Assembly: GCF_902832845.1 (NCBI RefSeq)
Contig: NZ_CADFDB010000016.1
Location: 88,301 to 152,300 of the forward strand
Reading direction: 5' to 3'
Source of the DNA: Burkholderia metallica
Lineage (GTDB): Bacteria > Pseudomonadota > Gammaproteobacteria > Burkholderiales > Burkholderiaceae
Length of the DNA stretch: 64,000 bases
Shown here: in pieces, positions 27,654-36,189 of the stretch
Layout of the letters: every line of letters starts with the position of its first letter
Numbering within the stretch: position 1 is the stretch's first letter
Made by a program: the position numbers and the translations under genes
The notes under the pieces: model-generated
Told to the model about the DNA's origin: nothing
Database searches by the model: none
What the model saw: only the letters and a program-made list of their open reading frames with translations

Positions 27654-27998
27654 ATGCATACGCATTGGCTGGTGGCCGCCGCCGTGGCGGCGATTTCTCT
27701 CGCGGGTATCGCGACTCAAGCGTCGGCCCAGGGACTGACACGCGCGCAGGTCAGGCAGGAACTGATCGACGCTGAAAACAACGGGCTGCGCTTCGTGACC
27801 GATACGTCGTATCCGGACGTGAGCCCGCTGTTTCAGCAGCAGGTCGAACGGATGCCCGGGCATCAGGCGAGCACGGCGGTCGGCAGCGATCCGGCCACGT
27901 CATCCGAAGCGGGCAAGCCGGCGACGATGTCGCCGCGTCAGGGTGCCGCCGCGTGCGTCGGCCCCGCGAGTTTCTGCACGATTTATTTCGGGAGCTGA
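27654..27998 (+). CDS. DUF4148 domain secreted protein
   Basis: 114-residue protein with a signal peptide (cleavage after ASAQ, about 26), then GLTRAQVRQELIDAENNGLR, the signature of the Burkholderia-specific DUF4148 family, and a Ser/Ala-rich tail ending with two Cys (ACVGPASFCTIYFGS) that may form a disulfide. CGAGGAG precedes the start. It lies 80 bp before another DUF4148 gene. Function is unknown; these genes are often stress- or host-induced small periplasmic proteins. Confidence 0.82.
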   Translation: MHTHWLVAAAVAAISLAGIATQASAQGLTRAQVRQELIDAENNGLRFVTDTSYPDVSPLFQQQVERMPGHQASTAVGSDPATSSEAGKPATMSPRQGAAACVGPASFCTIYFGS

Positions 27999-28078
27999 CG
28001 CAGCCGCCTGCATCCGCGGGTCAGGCATTCAAGGTTTTCGACAAGGTTGATCGATGCGTAACATTGAAGGAGTTCATG

Positions 28079-28354
28079 ATGAAAACATATATCGCAGTCC
28101 TGACGATGATCGGAGCGATCGTCTGTCAGTCGGCATTCGCACAAACGGCTGCGCCGCTGACGCGTGCGCAGGTTCGCGACGAATTGATGCGTCTGGAAGC
28201 GGCCGGGTACGACCCGGCGAAGGGAGACGAAGGCGAGTATCCGGCGGACATCCAGGCGGCGGAAGCGAAGCTGGCCGAGCAGGACCGGGCCCGAATGGCG
28301 GCGGCCGCCGCGCTTGCGCCGGCGGCCGGCATGCCGGCGCCGACCGGCAACTAG
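28079..28354 (+). CDS. DUF4148 domain secreted protein
   Basis: 91-residue protein with a signal peptide (MKTYIAVLTMIGAIVCQSAFAQ), then PLTRAQVRDELMRLEAAGYDPAKGDEGEYP, the canonical DUF4148 core including the NP/DP-hydrophobic linker, and an Ala-rich C-terminus. Of two adjacent ATGs, 28079 is preferred because GAAGGAG lies six nt upstream. It is a tandem paralogue of the preceding gene, with similarity restricted to the signal-proximal core. Confidence 0.82.
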   Translation: MKTYIAVLTMIGAIVCQSAFAQTAAPLTRAQVRDELMRLEAAGYDPAKGDEGEYPADIQAAEAKLAEQDRARMAAAAALAPAAGMPAPTGN

Positions 28355-28621
28355 GTGCCGACATGGTCTTGTGTGACTTCAGTCCGCCGTGCTCGCGGCA
28401 CGGCAGTTCCGCAGCCGTTCGTCACGCGCGGCGCGGCAGAGGGGCGCCGGCTGCGCTGCCTGTCATCGCGCGCCGTTTCGCACGGCGCCGCGATCATCTC
28501 GTCAGCCGCGCGCGACAGGCGGGCAGGCCGGTCGTGCGATGAACCGGAACGAAGACGGTATCGGCCTCGGCGGCAACACGGTTCATGTGCGCGGTGGCAT
28601 ACCGCGCCGCCAGCGTGGCGA

Positions 28622-29149
28622 TCACCAGGGCAGCATGCGCTGCACGACCTGATCGCGCAGCACGAAGCGGTGCGCCAGTGCGGCTGCGACGTGCAGGCAA
28701 ATGGCGCCGAACAGCACCCAGGCGAGGATGCCGTGCACGCCGCCCATCGCGTGGCCGAATCCGGAGCCGGCCGCCGACAGCGCGGGCAACGGCACGATGC
28801 CGAGTAGCGTCACGCCCCAGGCGCGCGACGACGCGTTGATCCAGCCGAGCAGCGGCACCCCGATCAGCAGGGCGTAGAGCGCGAAATGCGTGACGCCCGA
28901 CAGTGCGCGCATCGCGCGCGGCAGGTCGCTCGCGGGCGGGCGATGCGTCGCGCGCCACAGCACGCGGCAAGCCATCGCGGCGAGCAGCGCGGTTCCTACG
29001 AGGAGGTGCGCGGCGATCAGGCCGATGGGCTGCGTATCGCGGTGCACGTCGGGCATCGTCCAGCCGATCGCAAATTGCGCAACGACCAGCGCGACGATCA
29101 GCCAGTGAAGAAAGCGCGCAACGGCGTCATAGCGGGCGGGCGTGGACAT
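28622..29149 (-). CDS. cytochrome b561
   Basis: 175-residue four-helix membrane cytochrome of the bacterial b561 (CybB) family. Haem-ligand histidines are visible in FLHWLIVALVV (His15), AAHLLVGTALLAAM, THFALYALLIGVPLLGW and GVHGILAWVLFGAICLHV. The GW motif after helix 3 is typical. The expected role is superoxide:ubiquinone or other quinone-linked electron transfer in the inner membrane. AGGAG lies six nt upstream of the ATG. It is 70 bp downstream of the histidine kinase gene on the same strand and may belong to that operon. Confidence 0.9.
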   Translation of the reverse strand: MSTPARYDAVARFLHWLIVALVVAQFAIGWTMPDVHRDTQPIGLIAAHLLVGTALLAAMACRVLWRATHRPPASDLPRAMRALSGVTHFALYALLIGVPLLGWINASSRAWGVTLLGIVPLPALSAAGSGFGHAMGGVHGILAWVLFGAICLHVAAALAHRFVLRDQVVQRMLPW

Positions 29150-29219
29150 GCGGACTCCTGACGTACGACGGGGACGATATCGATCGGGCGAATTCTACGG
29201 ATGCTTCCTTAACGAAACG

Positions 29220-30674
29220 TTAAGCGCGCGGCATCGCACGCGACGACCGGTCGTCGGGTGTGCCGGCCGGCACCGAGCCGCCCGCGTCCGCCGGCGGCAG
29301 CGTGATCGCGACGCCGAGGCCCCGGCCGCCGATGCCGGCCCCGAATTGCACGGTGCCGCCGAAGTACTGGGTGATGCGCGTGACGATCGACAGCCCGAGT
29401 CCGCTGCCGGGCGACTGCGCGCCGCTGCCGCGATAGAAACGGTCGCCGAGCCGCTCGTGCTCGCCGGGCGCGACGCCCGGGCCGTCGTCGCGCACGACGA
29501 TGCGTTGCCGCCCGCCGTCGTCATGCACCGCGAGTTCGATGCGGCCGCCCGCGCGGCCGTACTTGACGGCGTTGTCGACGAGGTTGTCGAGCAGGATGCC
29601 GATCAGGATCGGATCGGCATCGATCGCCCGGCCGGATACGTGGCCGGCCACGACGTCGATGGCCTTGTCCGAAGCCTTCTGGAGATGGCGATCGATCGCG
29701 GCGTCGACGAGTTCGCGAACGACGACGGCGCGCGTCGGAATGCGTTCGTATTCGTCGAGTCGAGCGAGCAGCAGCAACTGTTCGGCGAGCCGCGCGCTGC
29801 GGTCGACACCTTGAACGACCCGCTGCATCGCCAGTTGCGTGCGAGCCGGATCGTCGGACGCGATCGCGACCTGGGCCTGGACCTTGATCGCGGCCAGCGG
29901 CGTCTTGAGTTCGTGCGCGGCGTCGGACGTGAACGCGCGTTCGCGCACGATCGATTGCCGCAGCCTGGCCAGCAGGCGGTCGATCGCGTCGACCAGCGTG
30001 CGCACCTCGTCCGGCACGGTCGCGATGGCGAGCGGTTCGAGCGATCGCGCGTCGCGCGCGCCGATCAGCGTCGAAAGCGTTTTCAACGGCGCGAGACCGC
30101 GCCCGATCAGGTACCAGAGGAGGAGCGCCAGCACCGGGAGCGCGACGATCAGCGGCAGGACGATGCCGCGTGCGATGCCGGTCGCCAGATCGCTGCGCGT
30201 ATTGGCGATCTCCATCACGCGTATCCAGCGCCCCGACGCGTTGTCGCGCAATGTGTGCGTACGCCACGGCGCGTCGTGAATGACGATCGTCTCAGGGGCG
30301 CCGCGCGGGTTGCGGATATCCGGCAACGCGGCCGCTTCGGCCGGAAGGCTTGATGCGACCACGTTGCCTCGGGCGTCGCGTACCTCGAACAGGATGTCGC
30401 GCGGCAGGCGATCGCCATCGCTTTCAGGGCTGGGTCTCGCGCTGCCGCGATCCAGTTCGACGCGTGCGTCCGGCGGAAAACGGGCGAGGCGGCCGAGGTC
30501 GGCGGCCGACAGATCGACCAGGAGCGACGCATATTCGACGAGGCGGGCGTCTTCCCATTCGCCGATCTCGCGCGTCGCATAGCGGAAGCCGCCGAGTACG
30601 GCGACGAGCCACACGACGGTCACGCAGCCGAGCGCCATCGATGAAACGCGGCGCCGTATCGAGCGGGAGATCAT
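29220..30674 (-). CDS. two-component sensor histidine kinase (QseC/PmrB-like)
   Basis: 484-residue kinase. Membrane helices at about 12-30 and 170-190 flank a 140-residue periplasmic sensor; a HAMP-like linker follows. The H-box SDAAHELKTPLAAIK places the phospho-acceptor at His254; the N-box is DNLVDNAVKYG (363-373), with G boxes DDGPGVAP and GSGLGLSIV. Its ATG overlaps the stop of the response-regulator gene by 4 nt. The stimulus is unknown. The DUF4148 and b561 genes nearby are possible targets, in line with known Burkholderia arrangements, but no binding site was identified. Confidence 0.9.
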   Translation of the reverse strand: MISRSIRRRVSSMALGCVTVVWLVAVLGGFRYATREIGEWEDARLVEYASLLVDLSAADLGRLARFPPDARVELDRGSARPSPESDGDRLPRDILFEVRDARGNVVASSLPAEAAALPDIRNPRGAPETIVIHDAPWRTHTLRDNASGRWIRVMEIANTRSDLATGIARGIVLPLIVALPVLALLLWYLIGRGLAPLKTLSTLIGARDARSLEPLAIATVPDEVRTLVDAIDRLLARLRQSIVRERAFTSDAAHELKTPLAAIKVQAQVAIASDDPARTQLAMQRVVQGVDRSARLAEQLLLLARLDEYERIPTRAVVVRELVDAAIDRHLQKASDKAIDVVAGHVSGRAIDADPILIGILLDNLVDNAVKYGRAGGRIELAVHDDGGRQRIVVRDDGPGVAPGEHERLGDRFYRGSGAQSPGSGLGLSIVTRITQYFGGTVQFGAGIGGRGLGVAITLPPADAGGSVPAGTPDDRSSRAMPRA

Positions 30675-31330
30675 GCGAGGTCGACCACGTAGCCGATGCC
30701 GCGGACGGTGCGGATCAGTTCCGCGCCGAGCTTCTTGCGCAGGTTCGAGACATGGACCTCGATCGCATTGCTTTCGATGCCTTCCTGCCAGCCGTACAGC
30801 GTGTCTTCGAGGCGCGCGCGCGACTGCGGCGCGCCCGGGTGGCTGACGAGCTGAACCAGGATCGCCCACTCGCGCGAGGTCAGCGCGATACGCGATGCAT
30901 CGCGCGTCACCGTGTGGGCGGTCAGGTCGATCGTGATGTCGCGCCACACGATTTCATCACCGGCGCGACCTTGCGAACGGCGCACGAGCGCACGACAACG
31001 GGCAAGCACCTCGGTCAGCTCGAACGGTTTCGCGAGATAGTCGTCCGCGCCGTCGTCGAGGCCGCGAACGCGGTCGGCCACGGTGCCGCGCGCGGTCAGC
31101 ACCAGCACGGGGACCGTATCGCCCGCGTCTCGCAACGCACGCAGCAGTTCGGTGCCCGATTTTCCCGGCAGACCGAGATCGAGCACGACGAGTGCGAAGC
31201 GCGTCGTCGCGAGCGCCGCGGCGGCCGCGTGACCGTCGCGCAACCAGTCGACGTGATAGCCGGCCTGACTCAGGCTGATCTCGAGACCGCTGCCGATCAG
31301 GTCGTCGTCTTCAACAAGGAGGAGTCGCAT
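30671..31330 (-). CDS. OmpR/PhoB-family response regulator
   Basis: 219-residue regulator. The receiver has the acidic pair EDDD (7-10), phospho-acceptor Asp51 (LVVLDLGLPGKSG) and Lys101 in DYLAKPF. The C-terminal winged helix has REWAILVQLVSHPGAPQSRARLE and the recognition helix SNAIEVHVSNLRKKLG. It belongs to the QseB/PmrA/TctD branch. The gene precedes its kinase with an ATGA overlap. The ribosome site is weak. It is divergent from a possible small membrane protein gene. Confidence 0.9.
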   Translation of the reverse strand: MRLLLVEDDDLIGSGLEISLSQAGYHVDWLRDGHAAAAALATTRFALVVLDLGLPGKSGTELLRALRDAGDTVPVLVLTARGTVADRVRGLDDGADDYLAKPFELTEVLARCRALVRRSQGRAGDEIVWRDITIDLTAHTVTRDASRIALTSREWAILVQLVSHPGAPQSRARLEDTLYGWQEGIESNAIEVHVSNLRKKLGAELIRTVRGIGYVVDLA

Positions 31331-31622
31331 GGTCGATTCGGGGGGCGGATGCCTGCGATTGTACGAGTGCAACCGTGCATGCGTGCAACGGATTGTAATG
31401 GTGCAGCATCCGGCTTTCCGCGATTCTGAAGAACGCTTAAGGTTTGCCTCCGGCAATCCCGCTACCATCGGCCACACCGTTTCTCGGGTGTCATCCGTTC
31501 CCAGGATCCCGAACCGGGTCACGCATGTCCGGCACATGCCGCGCGTGCTTGCCCGTCAATCCGCGGCCCTTTCGATCGATCTCCGATCGATGCGTGTCGT
31601 CCGTACGGGAGGTTCATTCTCC

Positions 31623-31973
31623 ATGGCATCTTCGACGATCGGGCGATGGCGTGCCCACCTGCTGATCGCCGCACTGGCCGGCATGTTCATTCAGTGTTTC
31701 GTGCTGGTGTCGTTGCTCGCAGGCCGCATACCCGAAGCATTTTTTACCACGACGACGTTTCGCGTCTGGACCGTCATCGCGGTCGCCACCGCGATCCTTT
31801 CAGCCCGCAAGCTTGCCGATACGGCGTTTCGGGCCGCCGTCGCATGCGGCTACGTGCGCGTGACCGGAATCGATCGCCGCACGGTAGTTGTGTCATCTGA
31901 TTGCGCGTACCGTCGCCTGGTCGTCCTTCACATCCGGCTGCACGGGAATCGATACGGCGGCGCGCACGGGTGA
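31623..31973 (+). CDS. possible small membrane protein
   Basis: Open frame of 116 residues from an ATG preceded by GGGAGG at about 10 nt. Two hydrophobic helices are predicted (HLLIAALAGMFIQCFVLVSL and TFRVWTVIAVATAILSA). The C-terminal 40 residues are irregular, basic and look less protein-like, so the true gene may be shorter or absent. It lies 62 bp before hpnI on the same strand. I do not recognise a family. Confidence 0.35.
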   Translation: MASSTIGRWRAHLLIAALAGMFIQCFVLVSLLAGRIPEAFFTTTTFRVWTVIAVATAILSARKLADTAFRAAVACGYVRVTGIDRRTVVVSSDCAYRRLVVLHIRLHGNRYGGAHG

Positions 31974-32035
31974 GCCCGCGTGCGCGCGGCTGCGCCGGGG
32001 TGTCGTGGTCGTACGGGTCACCACTGGGGAGAAGC

Positions 32036-33205
32036 ATGGTTTTGCTGCATGTGCTGCACGCGCTGGCCGGCGCAATGTCGATCGTCTGCGGGCTGGGCGT
32101 GTTGCTGGGCATTGCCTACACGGTCACGGCCAGCGTGCTGGTCGGCCGGTTCTTTTCCCGGGCGGCGGCCCGGCCGCGCGCGTATCCGGGCGTCACCGTC
32201 GCGAAGCCGCTGCACGGTGACGAGTGGCAACTCGTACAGCATCTCGAAAGCTTCTTCGTGCAGAATTATCCGGGCCCGGTCCAGCACCTGTTCGGCGTGC
32301 ACGATGCGGCCGACAAGGCGCTTGCCGCCGTCGAGACGCTGCGCGCGCGCTACCCGGACGCGAACGTCAAGGTTGTCGCCGATGCGCGGCTGTACGGGCC
32401 GAACCGCAAGATCGCGAATCTCGTGAACATGCTCGAACACGCGGAGTATTCGGTGCTCTGTCTCGCCGACAGCGACGTGCTGGTCGAGCGCGATTATCTG
32501 TGTGCCGTCGTCGGCGCGCTACAGCAGCCGGATGTCGGCATCGTGACGAGCGTGTATCGCGGCATCGCATCGCCGGGCTTCTGGTCCGGTGTCGCGGTCG
32601 CGATGACGAACTACCATTTCCTGCCGGGCGTGATCACCGGGCTCTTCATCGGGCGTGCGCGGCCGTGCTTTGGCCAGACGATCGCGATCACGCGCGCAAC
32701 GCTCGACCGCATCGGCGGCCTGACGCGTTTCGCGCATCACCTGGCCGAGGATCACGCGCTGGGCGAAGCGGTGCGGCAGGTAGGCGCGCAGGTCGTCATC
32801 CCGCCGTTCGTCGTCGGGCATGCGTGTGTCGAGGAGACGTTCGCGAAGCTCTACGCACACGAGTTGCGCTGGAGCTGCACGATCCGCGCGGCGGACCGGC
32901 TCGGTCACGCGGGCTCGGTGCTGATGCACCCGGTGCCGCTCGCGCTGCTGGCGCTGGCGTTCTCCGGCGGCACGGCTGCCGCGTGCTGGCTGGCGGTGGC
33001 GGCGCTCGTCGCGCGCACGCTGCTGATGCTGAGAACGAGCCGCGCGACCGGCGCGGGCCTGCGCGGCGCGATCTGGCTGCCGTTCGTCGATCTCCTGCAG
33101 TTCTTCGTGTTCGTGTCGAGTTTCTTCTCGTCGCACGTCGTGTGGCGCGGCACGCGCTTTCGCGTCGACCGGGAAGGCCTGCTGTCGTCGGCGAGCGAAT
33201 CATGA
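32036..33205 (+). CDS. hpnI: hopanoid biosynthesis glycosyltransferase HpnI
   Basis: 389-residue membrane glycosyltransferase of family GT2. There is an N-terminal membrane helix, then PGVTVAKPLHGDEWQLVQHL, the metal-binding LADSDVLVERDYL, and the QxxRW-like ELRWSCTIRAADR, and two or three C-terminal membrane helices. The pattern is that of HpnI, which adds N-acetylglucosamine to bacteriohopanetetrol in the inner membrane. GGGGAG precedes the ATG. Its stop overlaps the next start (ATGA), so hpnI and the hpnL-like gene are coupled. The other hopanoid genes (shc, hpnH, hpnK) are not in the window. Confidence 0.88.
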   Translation: MVLLHVLHALAGAMSIVCGLGVLLGIAYTVTASVLVGRFFSRAAARPRAYPGVTVAKPLHGDEWQLVQHLESFFVQNYPGPVQHLFGVHDAADKALAAVETLRARYPDANVKVVADARLYGPNRKIANLVNMLEHAEYSVLCLADSDVLVERDYLCAVVGALQQPDVGIVTSVYRGIASPGFWSGVAVAMTNYHFLPGVITGLFIGRARPCFGQTIAITRATLDRIGGLTRFAHHLAEDHALGEAVRQVGAQVVIPPFVVGHACVEETFAKLYAHELRWSCTIRAADRLGHAGSVLMHPVPLALLALAFSGGTAAACWLAVAALVARTLLMLRTSRATGAGLRGAIWLPFVDLLQFFVFVSSFFSSHVVWRGTRFRVDREGLLSSASES

Positions 33206-34290
33206 CGACGCAGACTAACCCCGGCGCCGATGCAGCGGAGCGGAACGCCGCGCGGGGCGACGCGCGGCTTCGCCATGTGGGGCAGGTGGCGGCGCTGGGC
33301 GGGCTGGCGCTCGCCGTGTGGCTGATCTGGCGCGAACATCCACTGGACATCCTGCATCGGCTGCAGATCGCCGGCGCGGGGCTGCTGCTCGCGGCGCTGG
33401 CGCACATCCTGCCGATGCTCGCGAATGCATGGGACTGGCGGATGCTGATCCGCAGCCCGCGCCGGCCGTCGTTCGCGACGATGCTGAAGCTCGTGTGGAT
33501 TCGCGAATCGATCAACGGATTGTTGCCGGTCGCGCGGATCGGCGGCGAGATCGTATCGTTCGGCCTGTTGCGGCAGGCGGGCGTGCGGCCGGCGACCGTG
33601 GTGGCGAGCCTCGTCGCCGACATGCAGCTGACGCTGATCAGCCAACTGGTGTTCGCGCTGGTCGCGATCGGCTACGTGCTCGAGCACGTGTCGTCCGATG
33701 CCGCGCGGGTGGCCGGCAACCTCGCGATCGGCATGGCCGCGCTGGTGCCGGTGCTGCTGCTGTTCGCGCTGGTGCAGCACGCGCGGCCGTTCGAGCGCGC
33801 GATGCGCGTGCTCAACCGTGTCACGAGCGGCAAGGTGGTGGCGCTCGTCGGCGAATCGGCGCGCACCGATCAGTCGATCCGGATGATCTGGAGAAAGACC
33901 GGCATCGTCGTGCGTTATCTCGTGATCTGGCAGACGCTTCAGTTCGTGGGCTACGCGCTGGAAATCTGGCTCGCATTGTACTTCCTCGGCGCGGAGCCGA
34001 CCTTCGCGCAGGCGCTCGCGATCGAGGCGCTGATCCAGCTCGTGAGCAGCATCGCGTTCCTGATGCCGGGCGGCCTCGGCGTGCAGGAGGGCGGGTTCGT
34101 GCTGATCGGCGGACTGCTCGGGTTCGACCCGCCGACTTGTCTCGCACTGGCCGGCGCCCGCCGCGTGCGCGACCTGCTGTTCTATCTGCCGGGCTTGCTC
34201 GCATGGCAGTGGGCGGCCGGTTCGACGCATCGGCCGGGCGGCACGAAACGCGCGTCGTTGCCCATCGGGGAATCCGCCCGGCCGCATTGA
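33202..34290 (+). CDS. hpnL: HpnL-like / LPG-synthase-like membrane protein
   Basis: 362-residue protein with about eight membrane helices of the flippase-like (lysylphosphatidylglycerol synthase TM, UPF0104) superfamily. Diagnostic segments are NAWDWRMLIRS, WIRESINGLLPVARIGGEIVSF and FLMPGGLGVQEGGFVLIGGLLG. Members linked to hopanoid loci are called HpnL and are thought to move hopanoids or related lipids. Coupling to hpnI supports that role. The last 35 residues are polar and variable. Confidence 0.85.
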   Translation: MTTQTNPGADAAERNAARGDARLRHVGQVAALGGLALAVWLIWREHPLDILHRLQIAGAGLLLAALAHILPMLANAWDWRMLIRSPRRPSFATMLKLVWIRESINGLLPVARIGGEIVSFGLLRQAGVRPATVVASLVADMQLTLISQLVFALVAIGYVLEHVSSDAARVAGNLAIGMAALVPVLLLFALVQHARPFERAMRVLNRVTSGKVVALVGESARTDQSIRMIWRKTGIVVRYLVIWQTLQFVGYALEIWLALYFLGAEPTFAQALAIEALIQLVSSIAFLMPGGLGVQEGGFVLIGGLLGFDPPTCLALAGARRVRDLLFYLPGLLAWQWAAGSTHRPGGTKRASLPIGESARPH

Positions 34291-34337
34291 TGCGACCGGG
34301 CGCCCATGCCGCCCACGCGCGGCGGGCGGCGCGGGAA

Positions 34338-35309
34338 TCAGCGCCGTTCGTCCGCGATGTGGCTGCGGATCACGTCCGCGAACGACGTGTCGCCCTTCAG
34401 CCCGAGCGCTTCCGCGCGCGACGTATCCCAGCGGCCCGGCCAGCTGCCGACGATCTTCTCGACGCGCTCGTCCGGTACGTGGCGGATCAGTTTTACGACG
34501 TCGTCGCCGGCAACTTCACGCAGCGCGGCGATCATTTCATCGACCGACACCGACAGGCCGGGCAGATTGATCACCCGTTTGTTGCCGAGCTTCGCGCCGT
34601 CGATCTCGCAGCCGGCGACGAGCGCGTCGATCGCGCCGCGCGGCGACAGCAGCCACAGCCGCGTCGAACCCGGCACCGGGCACACGCTTTCCTCGCCGTT
34701 CAGCGGCTCGCGGATGATGCCGCTCGCGAACGACGACGCGGCCGCGTTCGGCCGGCCCGGCCGCACGCTGATCGTCGGCAGGCGCAGCACGCGGCCGTCG
34801 ACGAAGCCGCGTCGCGCGTAGTCGCACAGCAGCAGTTCGGCGATCGCTTTCTCCGCGCCGTACGACGATTGCGGATTCAGCGCGGTGTCGTCCTGCACGA
34901 CGTCGGGCAGCGCGCCGCCATACACCGCGACCGAGCTCGTGAACACGACGCGCGGCTGGTGGCCGCGGGCGCGGCACACTTCGAGCAACGTGCGCGACGC
35001 ATCGAGGTTGATCCGCATGCCGAGATCGAAATCGGCTTCGGCCTGCCCGCTGACGATCGCCGCGAGGTGGAAGATCGCGCCGGTCTGCGTGTCGATCGCG
35101 CTGTCGAGCACCGTGCGATCGGCGATATCGCCGACGATCGACGTCACGCGTGCGTCGCCGAAATCGCTGCCCGCGACGACGTCGAGCAGCACCAGCTCGT
35201 CGATCTTCTCGCTGCGGCCGCCGGGGCCGGTCAGTTCGCCGCGCTCGAGCAGTTTGCGCGCGAGACGCTGGCCGAGGAAGCCGGCGCCGCCGGTGATCAG
35301 TACTTTCAT
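34338..35309 (-). CDS. denD: D-erythronate dehydrogenase
   Basis: 323-residue SDR-type (extended) oxidoreductase. The NAD-binding motif ITGGAGFLGQRLA is at 5-17, and the catalytic triad includes Ser125-126 (FTSSVAVYGG), Tyr150 and Lys154 (SSYGAEKA). The sequence pattern and operon context match DenD, which oxidises D-erythronate to 2-oxo-tetronate. It is the last gene of a six-gene operon for four-carbon sugar acids; it follows otnI by 28 bp. Confidence 0.9.
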   Translation of the reverse strand: MKVLITGGAGFLGQRLARKLLERGELTGPGGRSEKIDELVLLDVVAGSDFGDARVTSIVGDIADRTVLDSAIDTQTGAIFHLAAIVSGQAEADFDLGMRINLDASRTLLEVCRARGHQPRVVFTSSVAVYGGALPDVVQDDTALNPQSSYGAEKAIAELLLCDYARRGFVDGRVLRLPTISVRPGRPNAAASSFASGIIREPLNGEESVCPVPGSTRLWLLSPRGAIDALVAGCEIDGAKLGNKRVINLPGLSVSVDEMIAALREVAGDDVVKLIRHVPDERVEKIVGSWPGRWDTSRAEALGLKGDTSFADVIRSHIADERR

Positions 35310-35337
35310 GTTCTTCACCCTCAGAGGAATACGGGAA

Positions 35338-36114
35338 TTACAGGTACGGCCTGAGCCAGCCGAGCCCTTCGGACGTGCCGGCTTTCGGCCGGTATTCGCA
35401 GCCGATCCAGCCGTCGTAGCCGAGCGCATCGATCAGCGCGAACAGATACGGGTAGTTGAGTTCGCCGACGTCCGGCTCGTGGCGCTCGGGCACGCCCGCG
35501 ATCTGGATATGGCCGATGCCCGCGAAATCGCGCTTGAGCTTCATCGCGAGATCGCCTTCGACGATCTGGCAGTGGTAGCAGTCGAACTGCACCTTCAGGT
35601 TCGGCGCGCCGACTTCCGCGCAGATTGCCTGCGCGTCGTCCTGGCGGCTCAGGAAATAACCGGGCATGTCGCGCTGGTTGATCGGCTCGATCAGGATCGT
35701 GATGCCGTGCGCGGCGGCGGCCTGGGCGGCATGCCGCAGGTTCGCCAGGTAGGTGTCGCGATGGCGCGCGCGGTCGGCGCCCGGCGGCACCATGCCGGCC
35801 ATCACGTGCAGCTTCCGGTTGCCGAGCACGCGCGCATAGTCGAGCGCCTGGTCGATGCCGTTCCGGAACTCGTCCTCGCGGCCCGGCAGCGACGCGGTGC
35901 CGCGTTCGCCTGCGGCCCAGTCGCCGGGCGGCGCGTTGAACAGCGCCTGTTCGAGATTGTGTGCGTCGAGGCGCGCGCGGATGTCCTCGGCGGCGAAGTC
36001 GTACGGGAACAGGTACTCGACGGCCTTGAAGCCGTCGTAGGCGGCAGCGGCGAAGCGTTCGAGAAACGCATGCTCGGTGTACATCATCGAGAGGTTGGCG
36101 GCGAAGCGTGGCAT
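35338..36114 (-). CDS. otnI: 2-oxo-tetronate isomerase
   Basis: 258-residue TIM-barrel protein of the hydroxypyruvate isomerase family (AP-endonuclease 2 fold). Metal-binding residues lie in [30 protein letters not shown] and [16 protein letters not shown], with the terminal [12 protein letters not shown]. It converts 2-oxo-tetronate to 3-oxo-tetronate, linking the erythronate branch to OtnK/OtnC. Context (denD on one side, transporter, otnC and otnK on the other) decides for OtnI rather than Hyi. Confidence 0.92.
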   Translation of the reverse strand: MPRFAANLSMMYTEHAFLERFAAAAYDGFKAVEYLFPYDFAAEDIRARLDAHNLEQALFNAPPGDWAAGERGTASLPGREDEFRNGIDQALDYARVLGNRKLHVMAGMVPPGADRARHRDTYLANLRHAAQAAAAHGITILIEPINQRDMPGYFLSRQDDAQAICAEVGAPNLKVQFDCYHCQIVEGDLAMKLKRDFAGIGHIQIAGVPERHEPDVGELNYPYLFALIDALGYDGWIGCEYRPKAGTSEGLGWLRPYL

Positions 36115-36189
36115 GGCAGCGGGTCCTGTGAATGAATGGGGCGGGGCGTCGGGCGCCCCGCGTCGAATGGCTGCGCGATGAGCGGCGCG

